Shown in pieces: positions 50,950-60,103 of a stretch of DNA of 64,000 nt (positions are counted from its first letter, which is position 1; each line of letters opens with the position of its first letter). Location: assembly GCA_963972255.1 (NCBI GenBank), contig CAXATO010000001.1:1-64000 (forward strand), given 5' to 3'. The notes below the pieces were generated by a model, which was given only the letters and a program-made list of their open reading frames with translations, was not told the origin of the DNA and ran no database searches. The position numbers and the translations under genes are program-made. This DNA is from UBA1479 sp002706405 (lineage in GTDB: Bacteria; Pseudomonadota; Alphaproteobacteria; Rhodospirillales; Casp-alpha2).

Positions 50950-52869
50950 ATGATAACTATTACACGCCAACATGTTGTCGGTGCCGTGATGGGCTTAGGG
51001 CTGGTAGCCGCTCTGGGGAGCGGCTCCGCCCAAGCCGGCGAGTACAACATTACTATCGATCCGGTAACCATCGACACAGGCGACTTTACGCGATCCGGGG
51101 TGGGGTTCAACGGCGCCTCGCCGGGGCCGGTGTTGCGGTTCAAGGAAGGTGAAAACGTTACCATTAACGTGACCAACAATCTGTCCGAGGATTCGTCGAT
51201 CCACTGGCATGGATTAATACTGCCGTTCCAGCAGGACGGCGTGCCTAACATCAGCTATCCAGGGATCAAGTCAGGCGAGACTTTCACCTATAATTTCCCG
51301 ATCAAGCAATCCGGCACCTATTGGTTCCACAGTCATTCTGGATTTCAGGAACCGGATGGCGCCTATGGCGCCATCGTCATCGAACCAAAAGAACGCGAGC
51401 CTTATCGCTACGACCGCGAATACGTGGTTCAACTCGCCGATGCCCATCCGCATTCGGGAAATCGCATCATGCGAAACCTGAAGATGATGGCGGATTACTA
51501 CAACCGTAAACAGCAAACGGTGTTCGACTTCTTCAAGGACAGTGAAAAGATGGGTTTGGGTGCGGCGCTGTCGGATCGCATGGCCTGGGGCGACATGCGG
51601 ATGATGGCCACGGACATCGAAGACCTTCAGGGGTTTACGCCGCTGATCAATGGCAAGGGTCCCGACCAGAATTGGACGGGCCTGTTTAAGCCAGGCGAAC
51701 GCGTCCGCCTTCGCTTCATTAATTCATCGGCGATGACATATTTTGATATTCGCATCCCCGGCTTGAAGATGACCGTGGTGCAGGCCGACGGAAATAACGT
51801 ACAACCTGTGTCTGTCGACGAATTCCGCATCGCCGTGGCCGAAACTTATGATGTCATCGTTCGGCCAGCGGAAGACAAAGCCTATACCATCTTCGCAGAG
51901 TCCATGGGGCGCACCGCCTATGCGCGTGGCACCCTTGCGCCTCGTGAGGGATTGACTGCCGAAGTGCCGGACCTGCGGAAGTCCCCACTTCTTACCATGG
52001 CGGACATGGGGATGTCGCACGGCATGGATCACGGAGCGATGGCCATGGGAAGCGCAACGCACAAAATGCCTGACGGCAGCTCGATGAGTGGTGCGGCCCA
52101 TGATGCTCATAGCAGCACAACCCATAAAATGCCGGACGGAAGCGAAATGAAAGGCGCTGGCCACGCGATGCCCGACGGATCACAAATGCAAGGTGCTGAG
52201 CACCAAGGTATGGCGCAGGGTGGCAGGCATCAAATGTCCGACGACGCCATGATGAAGGGCATGGACCATTCAGCCCAGGGTGCCATGGCACAGAGCGGCA
52301 TGGATAATTCCATGCACGGCGGCATGGCAAAAGGTGGCATGGCCAAGGAAGCCGATTCTTTCTACGCATCCAACAGCGGTTTGATGCCGAGCGCGGCGAA
52401 CGGCGGAAAATTTCTTTCCTACAATGATTTGAAAGCGCAGAAACCGCTCTATAAACAGCGTCCGCCGACGCGCGAGATCGAACTGCGTCTGACCGGCAAC
52501 ATGGAGCGCTACATCTGGTCCATTAACGGCGTGAAGTTCAAGGACGCCGAGCCCATCCGCCTGAAGTACGGGGAGCGGGTTCGATTCAAGTTCGTCAATG
52601 AAACCATGATGACCCACCCCATGCACCTGCACGGCATGTGGTCGATTTTGGACAATGGCAACGGCAAATGGAACCCGATCAAGCACGTTGTCAGCGTGTC
52701 TCCGGGAACTACGGTCTATATGGAGACTGAGGTCGATGCGCCCGGCCAATGGGCGTTCCATTGCCATCTCTCCTATCACGCCGACGCGGGCATGTTCCGC
52801 AAAGTCGTGGTCGAGGGTGGTCCCAAAGAACAGGCCGACGCATCGGCCGTCCGGCACGAAGGGCATTGA
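50950..52869 (+). CDS. copA: CopA/PcoA-type multicopper oxidase with Met/His-rich insertion
   Basis: A 639-residue copper-resistance multicopper oxidase. A signal peptide (VVGAVMGLGLVAALGSGSAQA) precedes the fold. Copper ligands occur in HWHG (IHWHGLILP), YWFHSHSG, HPMHLHGMW and HCHLSYHADAG. A long Met/His-rich insertion between domains 2 and 3 (about residues 350-475) has SHGMDHGAMAMGSATHKMPD and repeated HKMPDGS blocks, the copper-binding segment of the CopA group. AGGAG lies six bases before the ATG. It oxidises or sequesters periplasmic copper and works with CopB two bases downstream. It shares the symbol copA with the P-type ATPase at 45816 but is unrelated. Confidence 0.95.
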   Translation: MITITRQHVVGAVMGLGLVAALGSGSAQAGEYNITIDPVTIDTGDFTRSGVGFNGASPGPVLRFKEGENVTINVTNNLSEDSSIHWHGLILPFQQDGVPNISYPGIKSGETFTYNFPIKQSGTYWFHSHSGFQEPDGAYGAIVIEPKEREPYRYDREYVVQLADAHPHSGNRIMRNLKMMADYYNRKQQTVFDFFKDSEKMGLGAALSDRMAWGDMRMMATDIEDLQGFTPLINGKGPDQNWTGLFKPGERVRLRFINSSAMTYFDIRIPGLKMTVVQADGNNVQPVSVDEFRIAVAETYDVIVRPAEDKAYTIFAESMGRTAYARGTLAPREGLTAEVPDLRKSPLLTMADMGMSHGMDHGAMAMGSATHKMPDGSSMSGAAHDAHSSTTHKMPDGSEMKGAGHAMPDGSQMQGAEHQGMAQGGRHQMSDDAMMKGMDHSAQGAMAQSGMDNSMHGGMAKGGMAKEADSFYASNSGLMPSAANGGKFLSYNDLKAQKPLYKQRPPTREIELRLTGNMERYIWSINGVKFKDAEPIRLKYGERVRFKFVNETMMTHPMHLHGMWSILDNGNGKWNPIKHVVSVSPGTTVYMETEVDAPGQWAFHCHLSYHADAGMFRKVVVEGGPKEQADASAVRHEGH

Positions 52870-52871
52870 TC

Positions 52872-53585
52872 ATGACGCTGCAGAAAATTCTCGCGGGGCT
52901 TGTCGCACCAGCCTTTGTGATCTCGGTCTTACCAGCCACACCCGTTCAAGCGGAGCCTCTGATTTGGGGCGTTCAGGCGGAACAAACTGAATTCCGGTAT
53001 GGCAAGGATACGGACGTGTTCGCCTGGAACTTCGATGCCTTGGTCGGCAGTGATGAATTGAAACTCGTGTGGCGCTCCGAGGGTGAATTCGCGACCAAGA
53101 ATGATAATTTTGAACGGTTGGAGAACCAGCTCCGGGCGCAGGTCCCGATCTCGACTTTCTTCGATGCGGTGGGCGGTGTTCGCTTCTCAAGCCCATCCAC
53201 CGGCAACCGTTTCGATGGAGTCATCGGACTACACGGATTGGCTCCGCAGTTCTTTGAAGTGGATGCCGATCTATTCGTTGGCGAGTATCTGTCAGCGAGG
53301 CTTGACGTGGATTACGAAGTTCTACTTACGAACCGCCTTATTGCGACACCAACCATCGAATTGAATCTACCGTTCACGGACGATACAAAATATGGCAAAG
53401 CGGCGTTTGGTCCCAGTTTGGAAGTTGGGTTGCGTCTTAGCTATGACGTCGTAGACCGTTTGTTGTCACCCTATATCGGGATTCATTACGAACGGTCGTT
53501 CGGCGGAACGGCGAATATCAAGCGTAGCGAAGGCGAAGATGCAGGTGCCGTATTTTTCTTGGTTGGGGCGAAGATGATATTCTAA
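52872..53585 (+). CDS. copB: CopB/PcoB outer-membrane copper resistance protein
   Basis: A 237-residue protein with a signal peptide (ILAGLVAPAFVISVLPATPVQA) and an outer-membrane beta-barrel shown by alternating segments, for example IWGVQAEQTEFRYGKDTDVF, AWNFDALVGSDELKLVWRSEG and the terminal GAVFFLVGAKMIF ending in Phe. This is the CopB family. It lacks the long Met/His-rich N-terminal region of Pseudomonas CopB, as the mature part begins directly with the barrel. GAAGGG lies eight bases before ATG 52872. Follows copA by two bases and ends at a strong terminator. Confidence 0.92.
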   Translation: MTLQKILAGLVAPAFVISVLPATPVQAEPLIWGVQAEQTEFRYGKDTDVFAWNFDALVGSDELKLVWRSEGEFATKNDNFERLENQLRAQVPISTFFDAVGGVRFSSPSTGNRFDGVIGLHGLAPQFFEVDADLFVGEYLSARLDVDYEVLLTNRLIATPTIELNLPFTDDTKYGKAAFGPSLEVGLRLSYDVVDRLLSPYIGIHYERSFGGTANIKRSEGEDAGAVFFLVGAKMIF

Positions 53586-53610
53586 CCCCTTATCGTTTTC
53601 TCCCCAACCT

Positions 53611-53656
53611 GGCCCCTGGTGTCCTCGAGAGAGAGAGCATCAGGGGCCGCTTTTTA
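53611..53656 (+). terminator. Rho-independent terminator after copB
   Basis: Stem GGCCCCTGGTG / CATCAGGGGCC with a purine-rich loop (GAGAGAGAGAG), followed by CTTTTTAT. Ends the SHOCT-cupredoxin-CopAB region. Confidence 0.85.
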
Positions 53657-53725
53657 TCATCAGCCAGAGTCTAGGGGGATGTTATAGAATTGGGAAAGAT
53701 TCTCAGTTCGGTAAGGAAGGCGAAA

Positions 53726-55153
53726 TTGGACATCAAATCCTTTCATGTTTCCCGTCGACACGTCCTGGGTGGGATTGCTGGTGCAGTTGCGGTTGGCGCT
53801 TTTCGGCAAAGCTTGGCGGCGATGCCGTCGCCCTCGTTGGTTCTACGTCCCAGCCCGGGTCGAATCATGCTGACTGAGAACGGTGAACCTACGGCGGTCT
53901 GGAGCTATGGTGATACGGTTCCTGGACCGTTGCTCCGCGTCCGCCAGGGCGAGCGCGTAAACGTTCGCTTGGAAAACGGCCTGGATCAGCCGACGTCGGT
54001 TCACTGGCACGGCATCCGTATTGAAAATTCGATGGACGGCGTTGCCGGGATGACACAGGACCCTGTCCCACCGGGCGGCGAATTCGATTACTCCTTCGTT
54101 GTGCCGGACGCCGGCACCTATTGGTACCACCCTCATTTCCGATCTTGGGAGCAGTTGGCCAGAGGTCTATACGGCGTTTTGATCGTCGACGAAGCCGATC
54201 CCCCCAAGGTCGATCATGACCTTGTTTTCTGCGCCGACGACTGGCGAATGACCAAGAATAATCAGATAGACGCGCAAAGCTTTGGGCAACTCCACGACTG
54301 GGCACATGCCGGCCGGTTGGGGAATTGGCTGACGGTGAACGGCCTGACGGGCATGGAGTACTCCGCCAGGCCAGGGGCAAGGGTACGGCTGCGGATGCTG
54401 AACGTTGCCAACGCGCGCATCCTTGCGTTCAATCTGGGCAGCCTGCCTGCCCGCGTCGTCGCAATCGACGGCCAGCCAATCGTCAGTCCAGCTGAGCCTG
54501 GGAATAGATTGATTTTGGCTCCGGGGCAGCGGGCCGATGTGATCCTCGATCTACCGGGCCCGGGGCCGGGCACCTACGTCATCCAGGAAGTGTCGGGCGC
54601 GGAGCCAATCGAGGCTGCTCGTATCGTTACGCAAGGCGTCGCGGTTGCGGCCCCTCGACCGGCCCTGGACGCTGTCGCCTTGCTGCCCAATCCGGTGCCG
54701 GGGGATTTTGAATTTGAGGACGCGGTTGTCGTGCCGTTGCGGATGGAGGGCGGCGCCATGGGGCGGATGGAAGGTGCAACCTACAAAGGCGCCTATTACG
54801 GCATCCGCGACCTTGTGGGAAAGAACCAGGCGTGGGCATTCAACGGCATTGCTGGGCTCCCTGAAAAGCCTTTGGCATCGGTCGCCAAAGGGCGAACGAT
54901 TGTTGTCGATATGATCAACGATACTCGCTGGCCGCATGCCATGCACCTCCACGGCCATCATTTCCGCGTCATCGCCCGCAACGGCAAGGCCGTAACCGGC
55001 ACCCCCTGGCGGGATACGGAACTGGTCGACGCTGGGGAACGCGTCCGCATTGCTTTCGTGGCGAACAATCCGGGAAAGTGGGTGTTCCATTGCCATATGC
55101 TTGAGCATCAGGCGGCGGGCATGATCACCTGGCTTGAAGTTGTTGATGGGTGA
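53726..55153 (+). CDS. Tat-exported multicopper oxidase, second copy
   Basis: A 475-residue three-domain multicopper oxidase closely like the one at 10647. Tat signal SRRHVLGGIAGAVAVGAF; copper ligands HWHG (His93), TYWYHPHFRS, HAMHLHGHHF and HCHMLEHQAAGM (His455). The Met-rich loop of the first copy is reduced here to GGAMGRMEGATYKGAYYG. Both possible starts are TTG: 53726 has GGAAGG five bases upstream and puts the twin-Arg motif near the N-terminus; 53690 is the longer alternative. An in-frame upstream ATG is blocked by a stop. It lies alone after the copB terminator, before a VTT-domain gene. Confidence 0.9.
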   Translation: MDIKSFHVSRRHVLGGIAGAVAVGAFRQSLAAMPSPSLVLRPSPGRIMLTENGEPTAVWSYGDTVPGPLLRVRQGERVNVRLENGLDQPTSVHWHGIRIENSMDGVAGMTQDPVPPGGEFDYSFVVPDAGTYWYHPHFRSWEQLARGLYGVLIVDEADPPKVDHDLVFCADDWRMTKNNQIDAQSFGQLHDWAHAGRLGNWLTVNGLTGMEYSARPGARVRLRMLNVANARILAFNLGSLPARVVAIDGQPIVSPAEPGNRLILAPGQRADVILDLPGPGPGTYVIQEVSGAEPIEAARIVTQGVAVAAPRPALDAVALLPNPVPGDFEFEDAVVVPLRMEGGAMGRMEGATYKGAYYGIRDLVGKNQAWAFNGIAGLPEKPLASVAKGRTIVVDMINDTRWPHAMHLHGHHFRVIARNGKAVTGTPWRDTELVDAGERVRIAFVANNPGKWVFHCHMLEHQAAGMITWLEVVDG

Positions 55154-55210
55154 AGCTCAGCGGCAAATCCTTCACTCCTCTAAAGAGATGCGTTTAAAAG
55201 TCGGCTTATC

Positions 55211-55984
55211 ATGTCATCTGACGACAATTCACATTCGGCACCTCCGGTTGAGGATCATCCCGCTCCGAAAAACGGGATGGCGGGCGATGGTCCCAGTGAC
55301 CGCAAGCGCACCAAAATTCTTCTTACCGTTCTTATTCTTGTCGGCCTTGTCGCGGCTTATGGTGCGCTCTCGTGGAGTGGCGCGCTCGACGAAATGATGA
55401 ACAGTGAGACGCTTCGGAAGCATGTCGAAAACCTCGGTCTCTTCGGTCCTCTTGGCGTCGTCATTTTGATGTCCTTGGCGATTGTGTTGAATCCAATCCC
55501 AAGCGCACCCATAGCGTTGGCCGCCGGAGCGGCCTATGGCCATTTCTGGGGAACGGTATATGTAGCGGTCGGCGCGGAGATAGGGGCTTTGATTGCGTTT
55601 GGCATTGCCCGCCTAGTTGGCTACGACGTCTTGCGTCGATGGTTGGGCCGCGGCCTTTCATTGGGCGTTTTCGGCTCCCAGAATGCGTTAATGGCTGTCG
55701 TCTTTCTAAGCCGTTTGTTACCCTTCATATCGTTTGATCTGGTTAGTTATGCGGCGGGCCTCTCGCCCCTCAAATGGTGGCGGTTCGCGGTCGCAACAAT
55801 GGCCGGCATCATTCCGGCAAGTTTCCTGCTCGCCCATTTCGGTGGAGAAATGGCATCCCTCGATAGTGCGCGGGTTGTAGAAGCGGTCGTCGCTCTCGGT
55901 GCTCTTACAGCCCTTCCGATCGCGGGAAAATTGATTTGGGATCGTGTTCGGAAAAAATCCGTCCGAACAGAGGGCAACGAATGA
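55211..55984 (+). CDS. VTT-domain (TVP38/TMEM64, DedA-like) membrane protein
   Basis: A 257-residue membrane protein with six hydrophobic segments. The conserved SNARE-associated/VTT core includes VILMSLAIVLNPIPSAPIALAAGAAYG, FWGTVYVAVGAEIGALIAFGIARLVG and FLSRLLPFISFDLVSYAAGLSPLKWW, with the F/LxRxxP pattern. The family supports membrane lipid homeostasis and undecaprenyl or phospholipid transport. It lies 57 bases after the multicopper oxidase and its stop touches the convergent histidine kinase. Function here is unknown. Confidence 0.9.
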   Translation: MSSDDNSHSAPPVEDHPAPKNGMAGDGPSDRKRTKILLTVLILVGLVAAYGALSWSGALDEMMNSETLRKHVENLGLFGPLGVVILMSLAIVLNPIPSAPIALAAGAAYGHFWGTVYVAVGAEIGALIAFGIARLVGYDVLRRWLGRGLSLGVFGSQNALMAVVFLSRLLPFISFDLVSYAAGLSPLKWWRFAVATMAGIIPASFLLAHFGGEMASLDSARVVEAVVALGALTALPIAGKLIWDRVRKKSVRTEGNE

Positions 55985-57370
55985 TTAGCGGGGAAGGGTG
56001 ACGGTCACGGTCAACCCGGAGGTGGCTTCATTGTTCAGTTCGACAGTCCCGCCGTGATTCTCGATGACCGTTTTCGCCAAGCTGAGGCCGAGGCCCGTAC
56101 CTTCGGTGTCTTCCGAACGGGATCTATCGCATCGATAAAACGGTTCGAACACGCGCTCGATCTCTTCATCGGGAATTCCTGGGCCGTCGTCCTTTATGCG
56201 GACAGATATCCTGTCTTCGGTACGTTCAAGAAAAGCCCGAACGCGATGTCCATAGCGAAGGCCGTTGTCGATCAGGTTGCTGAATGCCCGGCGCAAGGCC
56301 ACGGGCTGGCCATGGATGATGATTTTCCCTGAAAGCGGCATGACGGTCACGTCATTCCCTATGTCTGAAGCATCGTCGCAAATGGCCTGTATCAAGGCTC
56401 CCAGGTCGATGTCCTGCCTATCTTCCAAATCAAACGCCTGCCGAGCCAGGCCCAAGGTTGCCGAAACGATGAATTCCATTTCCGAGATTGACGAAAGGAG
56501 TTTCGTCCTTTCGTCGGATGAGGGCAAAGCCTCGGTCCGGAGTTTGATTAAAGACAACGGGGTCCGCAGATCGTGGGACAGAGCACCCATCATTTCCGTC
56601 CGGCTTCGGATCATGCTTCTGACCTGATCCTGCATATCGTTGAAGACCGCAGCGACTTCTCGAACTTCCGCAGCGCCTCTGATCGGCATCGGCGGTGCAT
56701 GAATGTCAGATGCAAATCTCCGGGCAGCGCGGGCAAATACATCCAAGGGAGAGAGCATGCGTCGTACAACCCAAATTGAAATTAGGATGATCGAAATGGT
56801 CATGACCCCGACGGTGGTTAATGATGGACTCCAGAGTTCTGCCGGAAACTCGGGGATCACATATGCGATGTTGAGCCAGCCTCCACTGTTCAAAGGTACG
56901 GACATTCTCACGTTCAGGTGAACAGGTAAGCGGTAAACAGTTCGAAGCACATGGAGGAACCACTCGCTGACCGTGTCCCTGTGGAGAGAGGCTGACACCG
57001 GTGGTCGTTCGACCATGCTGATTCGTACGTTCGCCATTTCGTTTGAATGGGATTCGCGTTTTATGTGCTCCCGAAAAACTTGATCGTAAGGAGAGCGATA
57101 AGGTTCATCCGAAAAAACCGGGTCGCCACTCAACGATGCGCGAAGATGAGGTTCATCCAAGGTGTTCACAATATCAAACCGCCAAGCGGTATTTGATGCA
57201 GCGACCGTATGTGTGACATGAGCAAAGGTTTGCGCCGTTGTGCGCAAGCTTAGATGAATGAGTGCGTCGAGCCGGTCTCTCGAGTAATGGAACAGCCCGA
57301 TAAGGTAGGCTGTTGTGAGGCCGAGGGTGACCATGATGATGGTCTGTGTTGTCAGGGACCGGATACGCAT
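55985..57370 (-). CDS. Sensor histidine kinase (OmpR/EnvZ class)
   Basis: A 461-residue kinase with an N-terminal helix (TIIMVTLGLTTAYLIGLFHY), a periplasmic sensor of about 140 residues, a second helix (LTTVGVMTISIILISIWVV), a HAMP region, the phosphoacceptor ALSHDLRTPLSLIK near residue 270 and the ATPase part with NLIDNGLRYG, DDGPGIP and GTGLGLSLAK. It follows the response regulator by four bases in the same direction. The sensor holds no clear metal motif. The signal is unknown; nearby targets are the porin and the His-rich protein. Confidence 0.92.
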   Translation of the reverse strand: MRIRSLTTQTIIMVTLGLTTAYLIGLFHYSRDRLDALIHLSLRTTAQTFAHVTHTVAASNTAWRFDIVNTLDEPHLRASLSGDPVFSDEPYRSPYDQVFREHIKRESHSNEMANVRISMVERPPVSASLHRDTVSEWFLHVLRTVYRLPVHLNVRMSVPLNSGGWLNIAYVIPEFPAELWSPSLTTVGVMTISIILISIWVVRRMLSPLDVFARAARRFASDIHAPPMPIRGAAEVREVAAVFNDMQDQVRSMIRSRTEMMGALSHDLRTPLSLIKLRTEALPSSDERTKLLSSISEMEFIVSATLGLARQAFDLEDRQDIDLGALIQAICDDASDIGNDVTVMPLSGKIIIHGQPVALRRAFSNLIDNGLRYGHRVRAFLERTEDRISVRIKDDGPGIPDEEIERVFEPFYRCDRSRSEDTEGTGLGLSLAKTVIENHGGTVELNNEATSGLTVTVTLPR

Positions 57371-57374
57371 GGTT

Positions 57375-58094
57375 TTACTCTCGCGTCACGTCGGCTGAGA
57401 GAACGTATCCCCCTCCCCACACAGTTTTAATAATTGTCGGATTTTTGGGATCGTGTTCGATCTTGCGTCTGAGCCGACTGACTTGTGTGTCGATGCTGCG
57501 GTCGAAAGCAACGGAATCGCGTCCACGCGCCAAGTCTAACAGTTGCTCACGGGAGAGTACCCGGTTTGGGCGTTGGACCAACACTTGGAGCAGGCTGAAT
57601 TCACCGGTGCTCAGTGGTACGATGACGTTATCAACCGCAATCAGTTCGCGGCGCTCAACATCCAGATGCCAGCCGTTGAACCGATATGTTTTTCCTGGCT
57701 CAATCGGGGCTGCGGTTGGCTCTCGATCTATTCTTCTAAGGACGGCTTGTACGCGTGCGATGAGTTCGAGTGTGCTGAACGGCTTTGCCAAATAATCATC
57801 CGCGCCCATCTTGAGACCCAAAACGCGGTCCATCTCCTCTCCTTTTGCACTCACGATGATTACAGGAGTTGTGGCCTTGGCCCGGAGATTGCGGCAGAGC
57901 GTTAATCCGTCATCACCCGGCAGCATGAGATCGAGAATGATCAGGTCTACCCGTTCGTTCTCTATTGCCTGGTTCATCTCTTTGCCGTCTTCCGCAAGGG
58001 ATACACGGTAGCCTTCTTTCCTCAACGCCCTGCTGACGAGCTCCCGCATTTCTCGATTGTCCTCGACGACGAGAATTTTCGGTGTGATTTCCAT
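57375..58094 (-). CDS. OmpR-family response regulator
   Basis: A 239-residue regulator. Receiver domain (ILVVEDNREMRELVSRAL, phospho-acceptor Asp55 in LIILDLMLPGDDG, Lys in DDYLAKPF), then winged-helix domain (FNGWHLDVERRELIA, LSTGEFSLLQVLVQRPNRVL, VDTQVSRLRRKIE-like IDTQVSRLRRKIEHDP). ATG 58094 has AGGA six bases upstream; longer in-frame readings have no ribosome site. It precedes the histidine kinase. It is divergent from the porin gene at 58382, whose upstream region carries a motif also found before the gene at 59751. Confidence 0.93.
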   Translation of the reverse strand: MEITPKILVVEDNREMRELVSRALRKEGYRVSLAEDGKEMNQAIENERVDLIILDLMLPGDDGLTLCRNLRAKATTPVIIVSAKGEEMDRVLGLKMGADDYLAKPFSTLELIARVQAVLRRIDREPTAAPIEPGKTYRFNGWHLDVERRELIAVDNVIVPLSTGEFSLLQVLVQRPNRVLSREQLLDLARGRDSVAFDRSIDTQVSRLRRKIEHDPKNPTIIKTVWGGGYVLSADVTRE

Positions 58095-58285
58095 GTTTGT
58101 TCCTGGTGCCATCTGAATGCAGGAGAGTGTAACGCCGAAGGTTGCCGAGAAGGGGTTCTGAAGCATCCAGTAACTGGAAGGTCAATGGCTTAAAACTTGG
58201 GTGCGGGAATTTTGTTCTCTTGCCGACCGCCGGTCGATGAAAAGAGTGTGACAAAAAGTTTCAGAAGCCGGATTTTGAAACATAC

Positions 58286-58319
58286 TGTCACAAAAAATCA
58301 CAGATTCGAAAAACTTCAG
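58286..58319. promoter_or_regulatory. Putative response-regulator site upstream of the porin
   Basis: TGTCACAAAAAATCACAG followed by ATTCGAAAAACTTCAG, preceded at 58248 by GTGACAAAAAGTTTCAG. A similar string (TGTCAAATCGCAGATCAG then AAAACTTCCG) lies at 59636-59662 before the next gene, with GTGACGAAGTTT just upstream. The shared TGTCA...CAGAT...AAAACTTC pattern suggests one regulator, probably the OmpR-type protein at 57375. Confidence 0.45.
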
Positions 58320-58381
58320 TGGCATTTCCAGGGCGTACTTCACCTCTATTATTCAACATCTCGAATGAGGAGACTTTTAAA

Positions 58382-59515
58382 TTGAAGAACGTCATCAAAA
58401 CTGCTCTGAAATCTTGCACGTCCCTTTCCCTTGCGGGTGCTGCGATGTTCGTACTTTCTTCTCCGGCAGAAGCGGGCTCAGTCAAGAATGGCAACGTGAC
58501 TGACCTCACCGTTTATGGCCAAGTGAACCGCACCTTCATGGTTTACGATGACGGCGAGGAAATCGGCTATCGCAATATGGATGGCGATGCGGGTTCTACC
58601 CGTTTCGGCCTAAAGGCGTCAGGTAAGATCAATGAGTCGGTTTCTGTAGGGGCCCGTTTGGAAGCGGAGTTGCAATCCAACGACCCTGCCACAATCAGCC
58701 AGTCAACTGAAAGCGATAGCGCCAGTGGCTTCACTGAGCGCCTTGCCTTCATTTACATCAACCACAAACAGTTCGGCAAATTAACCATGGGTCAGGCATC
58801 TGCCGTATCCGACGGAATGTCCGATGGGTTGGACCTTGGTTATGTGGCCGGAGCGTTTGACGGGGTGGAGACCGGACGACGAAGTGTCAATGCCGTCCTG
58901 TTCCGCGAAGATAATGCGGGTGCGGCGCTTAGCAGCAGAAAGATCGGCAATTTCTTCGGAACTTATGACCGTGGCCGTCAAGATCAGATCAATTATGTCA
59001 GCCCGAATATCAACGGCTTCAAGCTTGAAGCTGGTTTGTATGACGCCGGAGATTGGGGCGCGGGTGTTCACTATGACAATAAGATCGGTGCGTTCAAAGT
59101 TCGTGGGCGAGCATTTTATGAAAGTTTGACTAATTCGAGCACAAGCGAAGGTGCCTGGCAGGTCGGCGGCTCTGTGAAGCATGACAGCGGGATTTCTTTG
59201 ACCGGTGTTTATGGACAGAGCCTTGCAGTGGAAGGTGCGGAGGATGATGCCCGTTGGGCGGCTACTGTTGGCTATACGGCCAATTTGAATGCCCTAGGCC
59301 CCACCGGAATCGGTGTCAACGTCTCTGGTAGCCAGGATCGTACGGTTGTAGGTAGCGAGGCGATCGCAGTCGGGCTCGGTTTCAACCAACAGATCAAGGG
59401 GGCCGGTACCAACATATACGGTAACGTTGCTTTTTGGGATGTTGACCTACCTTCGAGTCAGACCCAGCTTGATCAGGTCGTGACCATGCTGGTGGGTATG
59501 CAGGTCAAGTTTTAA
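58382..59515 (+). CDS. Gram-negative outer-membrane porin
   Basis: A 377-residue porin. Signal peptide (SLSLAGAAMFVLSSPAEAG) followed by a 16-strand-type barrel with LTVYGQVNRTFMVYDDG, GSTRFGLKASGKINESVSVG, SDSASGFTERLAFIYINHKQ, FGKLTMGQASAVSDGMSDGL and a C-terminal Phe (LVGMQVKF). The start is TTG at 58382, nine bases after AGGAG; an earlier GTG in frame at 58319 has no ribosome site. Porins of this size pass small solutes and may be altered under metal stress. It is divergent from the two-component system. Confidence 0.9.
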   Translation: MKNVIKTALKSCTSLSLAGAAMFVLSSPAEAGSVKNGNVTDLTVYGQVNRTFMVYDDGEEIGYRNMDGDAGSTRFGLKASGKINESVSVGARLEAELQSNDPATISQSTESDSASGFTERLAFIYINHKQFGKLTMGQASAVSDGMSDGLDLGYVAGAFDGVETGRRSVNAVLFREDNAGAALSSRKIGNFFGTYDRGRQDQINYVSPNINGFKLEAGLYDAGDWGAGVHYDNKIGAFKVRGRAFYESLTNSSTSEGAWQVGGSVKHDSGISLTGVYGQSLAVEGAEDDARWAATVGYTANLNALGPTGIGVNVSGSQDRTVVGSEAIAVGLGFNQQIKGAGTNIYGNVAFWDVDLPSSQTQLDQVVTMLVGMQVKF

Positions 59516-59570
59516 GGGGGCGCTGGCAGGAGTGAGCTCTCCTGCTGTTCAAGTGACCTGACATTGGAAA

Positions 59571-59598
59571 ACGGCCGCCGTTGGGGCGGCCGTTTTTC
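59571..59598 (+). terminator. Rho-independent terminator after the porin
   Basis: Stem ACGGCCGCC / GGCGGCCGT with a short loop (GTTGG) followed by TTTTTCTTT. It lies 55 bases after the porin stop. Confidence 0.9.
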
Positions 59599-59635
59599 TT
59601 TGATCCGCTTTTTTCGCAAATTATGTGACGAAGTT

Positions 59636-59662
59636 TGTCAAATCGCAGATCAGAAAACTTCC
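59636..59662. promoter_or_regulatory. Second copy of the porin-type upstream motif
   Basis: TGTCAAATCGCAGATCAG followed by AAAACTTCCG, with GTGAC eleven bases upstream (59625). It shares the TGTCA...CAGAT...AAAACTTC pattern with 58286-58319 but with different internal spacing. Located 89 bases before the gene at 59751. Confidence 0.42.
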
Positions 59663-59750
59663 GTCACAAGAAACCTCGTTTCCGGCAAAGTTGTGAAACA
59701 CCTAGGTGGTTTGTTGAGGGCATCAACCAACCACAACAAGGAAACTTGAT

Positions 59751-60050
59751 ATGAACAACATGACTGATACGATTCTTAAAACCCGCGCTCCGTTCTATGC
59801 TCTGGCGTTTGCAGCCCTGCTTGGCGTTGCTGGTGCAAACGGTGCACAAGCTGCCGAGTATCGGGAAGATTCCACGATCAATACGGAGGCAGCTCATTCC
59901 CACGGCAATGATCACATCCACGACAGCCAATCGATGAAGAAGGCGGCCGAGTACCGGGAAGACTCTTCGGTCGCTACCGAGATGGCGAGTTCCGATGGGC
60001 AAACCCACGAACACGACAGCCAGTCGCTGGACCAACGTGCAGGTGACTGA
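59751..60050 (+). CDS. Small exported protein with internal duplication and His-rich tail
   Basis: A 99-residue protein. Signal peptide (APFYALAFAALLGVAGANGAQA) and two imperfect repeats of about 30 residues: AEYREDSTINTEAAHSHGND with HIHDSQSMKK, and AEYREDSSVATEMASSDGQT with HEHDSQSLDQ. The repeats end in HxHDSQS, which could bind metal. AAGGAA precedes the ATG by seven bases. Family unknown to me. It follows the porin and shares its upstream motif, so both may answer to the two-component system. Confidence 0.75.
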   Translation: MNNMTDTILKTRAPFYALAFAALLGVAGANGAQAAEYREDSTINTEAAHSHGNDHIHDSQSMKKAAEYREDSSVATEMASSDGQTHEHDSQSLDQRAGD

Positions 60051-60074
60051 GCGATTATCAAAGACCATCGCGAG

Positions 60075-60103
60075 AACGGGGGCCGATATCGGCCCCCGTT
60101 TCT
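60075..60103 (+). terminator. Rho-independent terminator after the His-rich gene
   Basis: A perfect palindrome AACGGGGGCCGAT / ATCGGCCCCCGTT, then TTCT. A nearly identical CCCCCGTTTCTAC string repeats just downstream. Confidence 0.75.
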
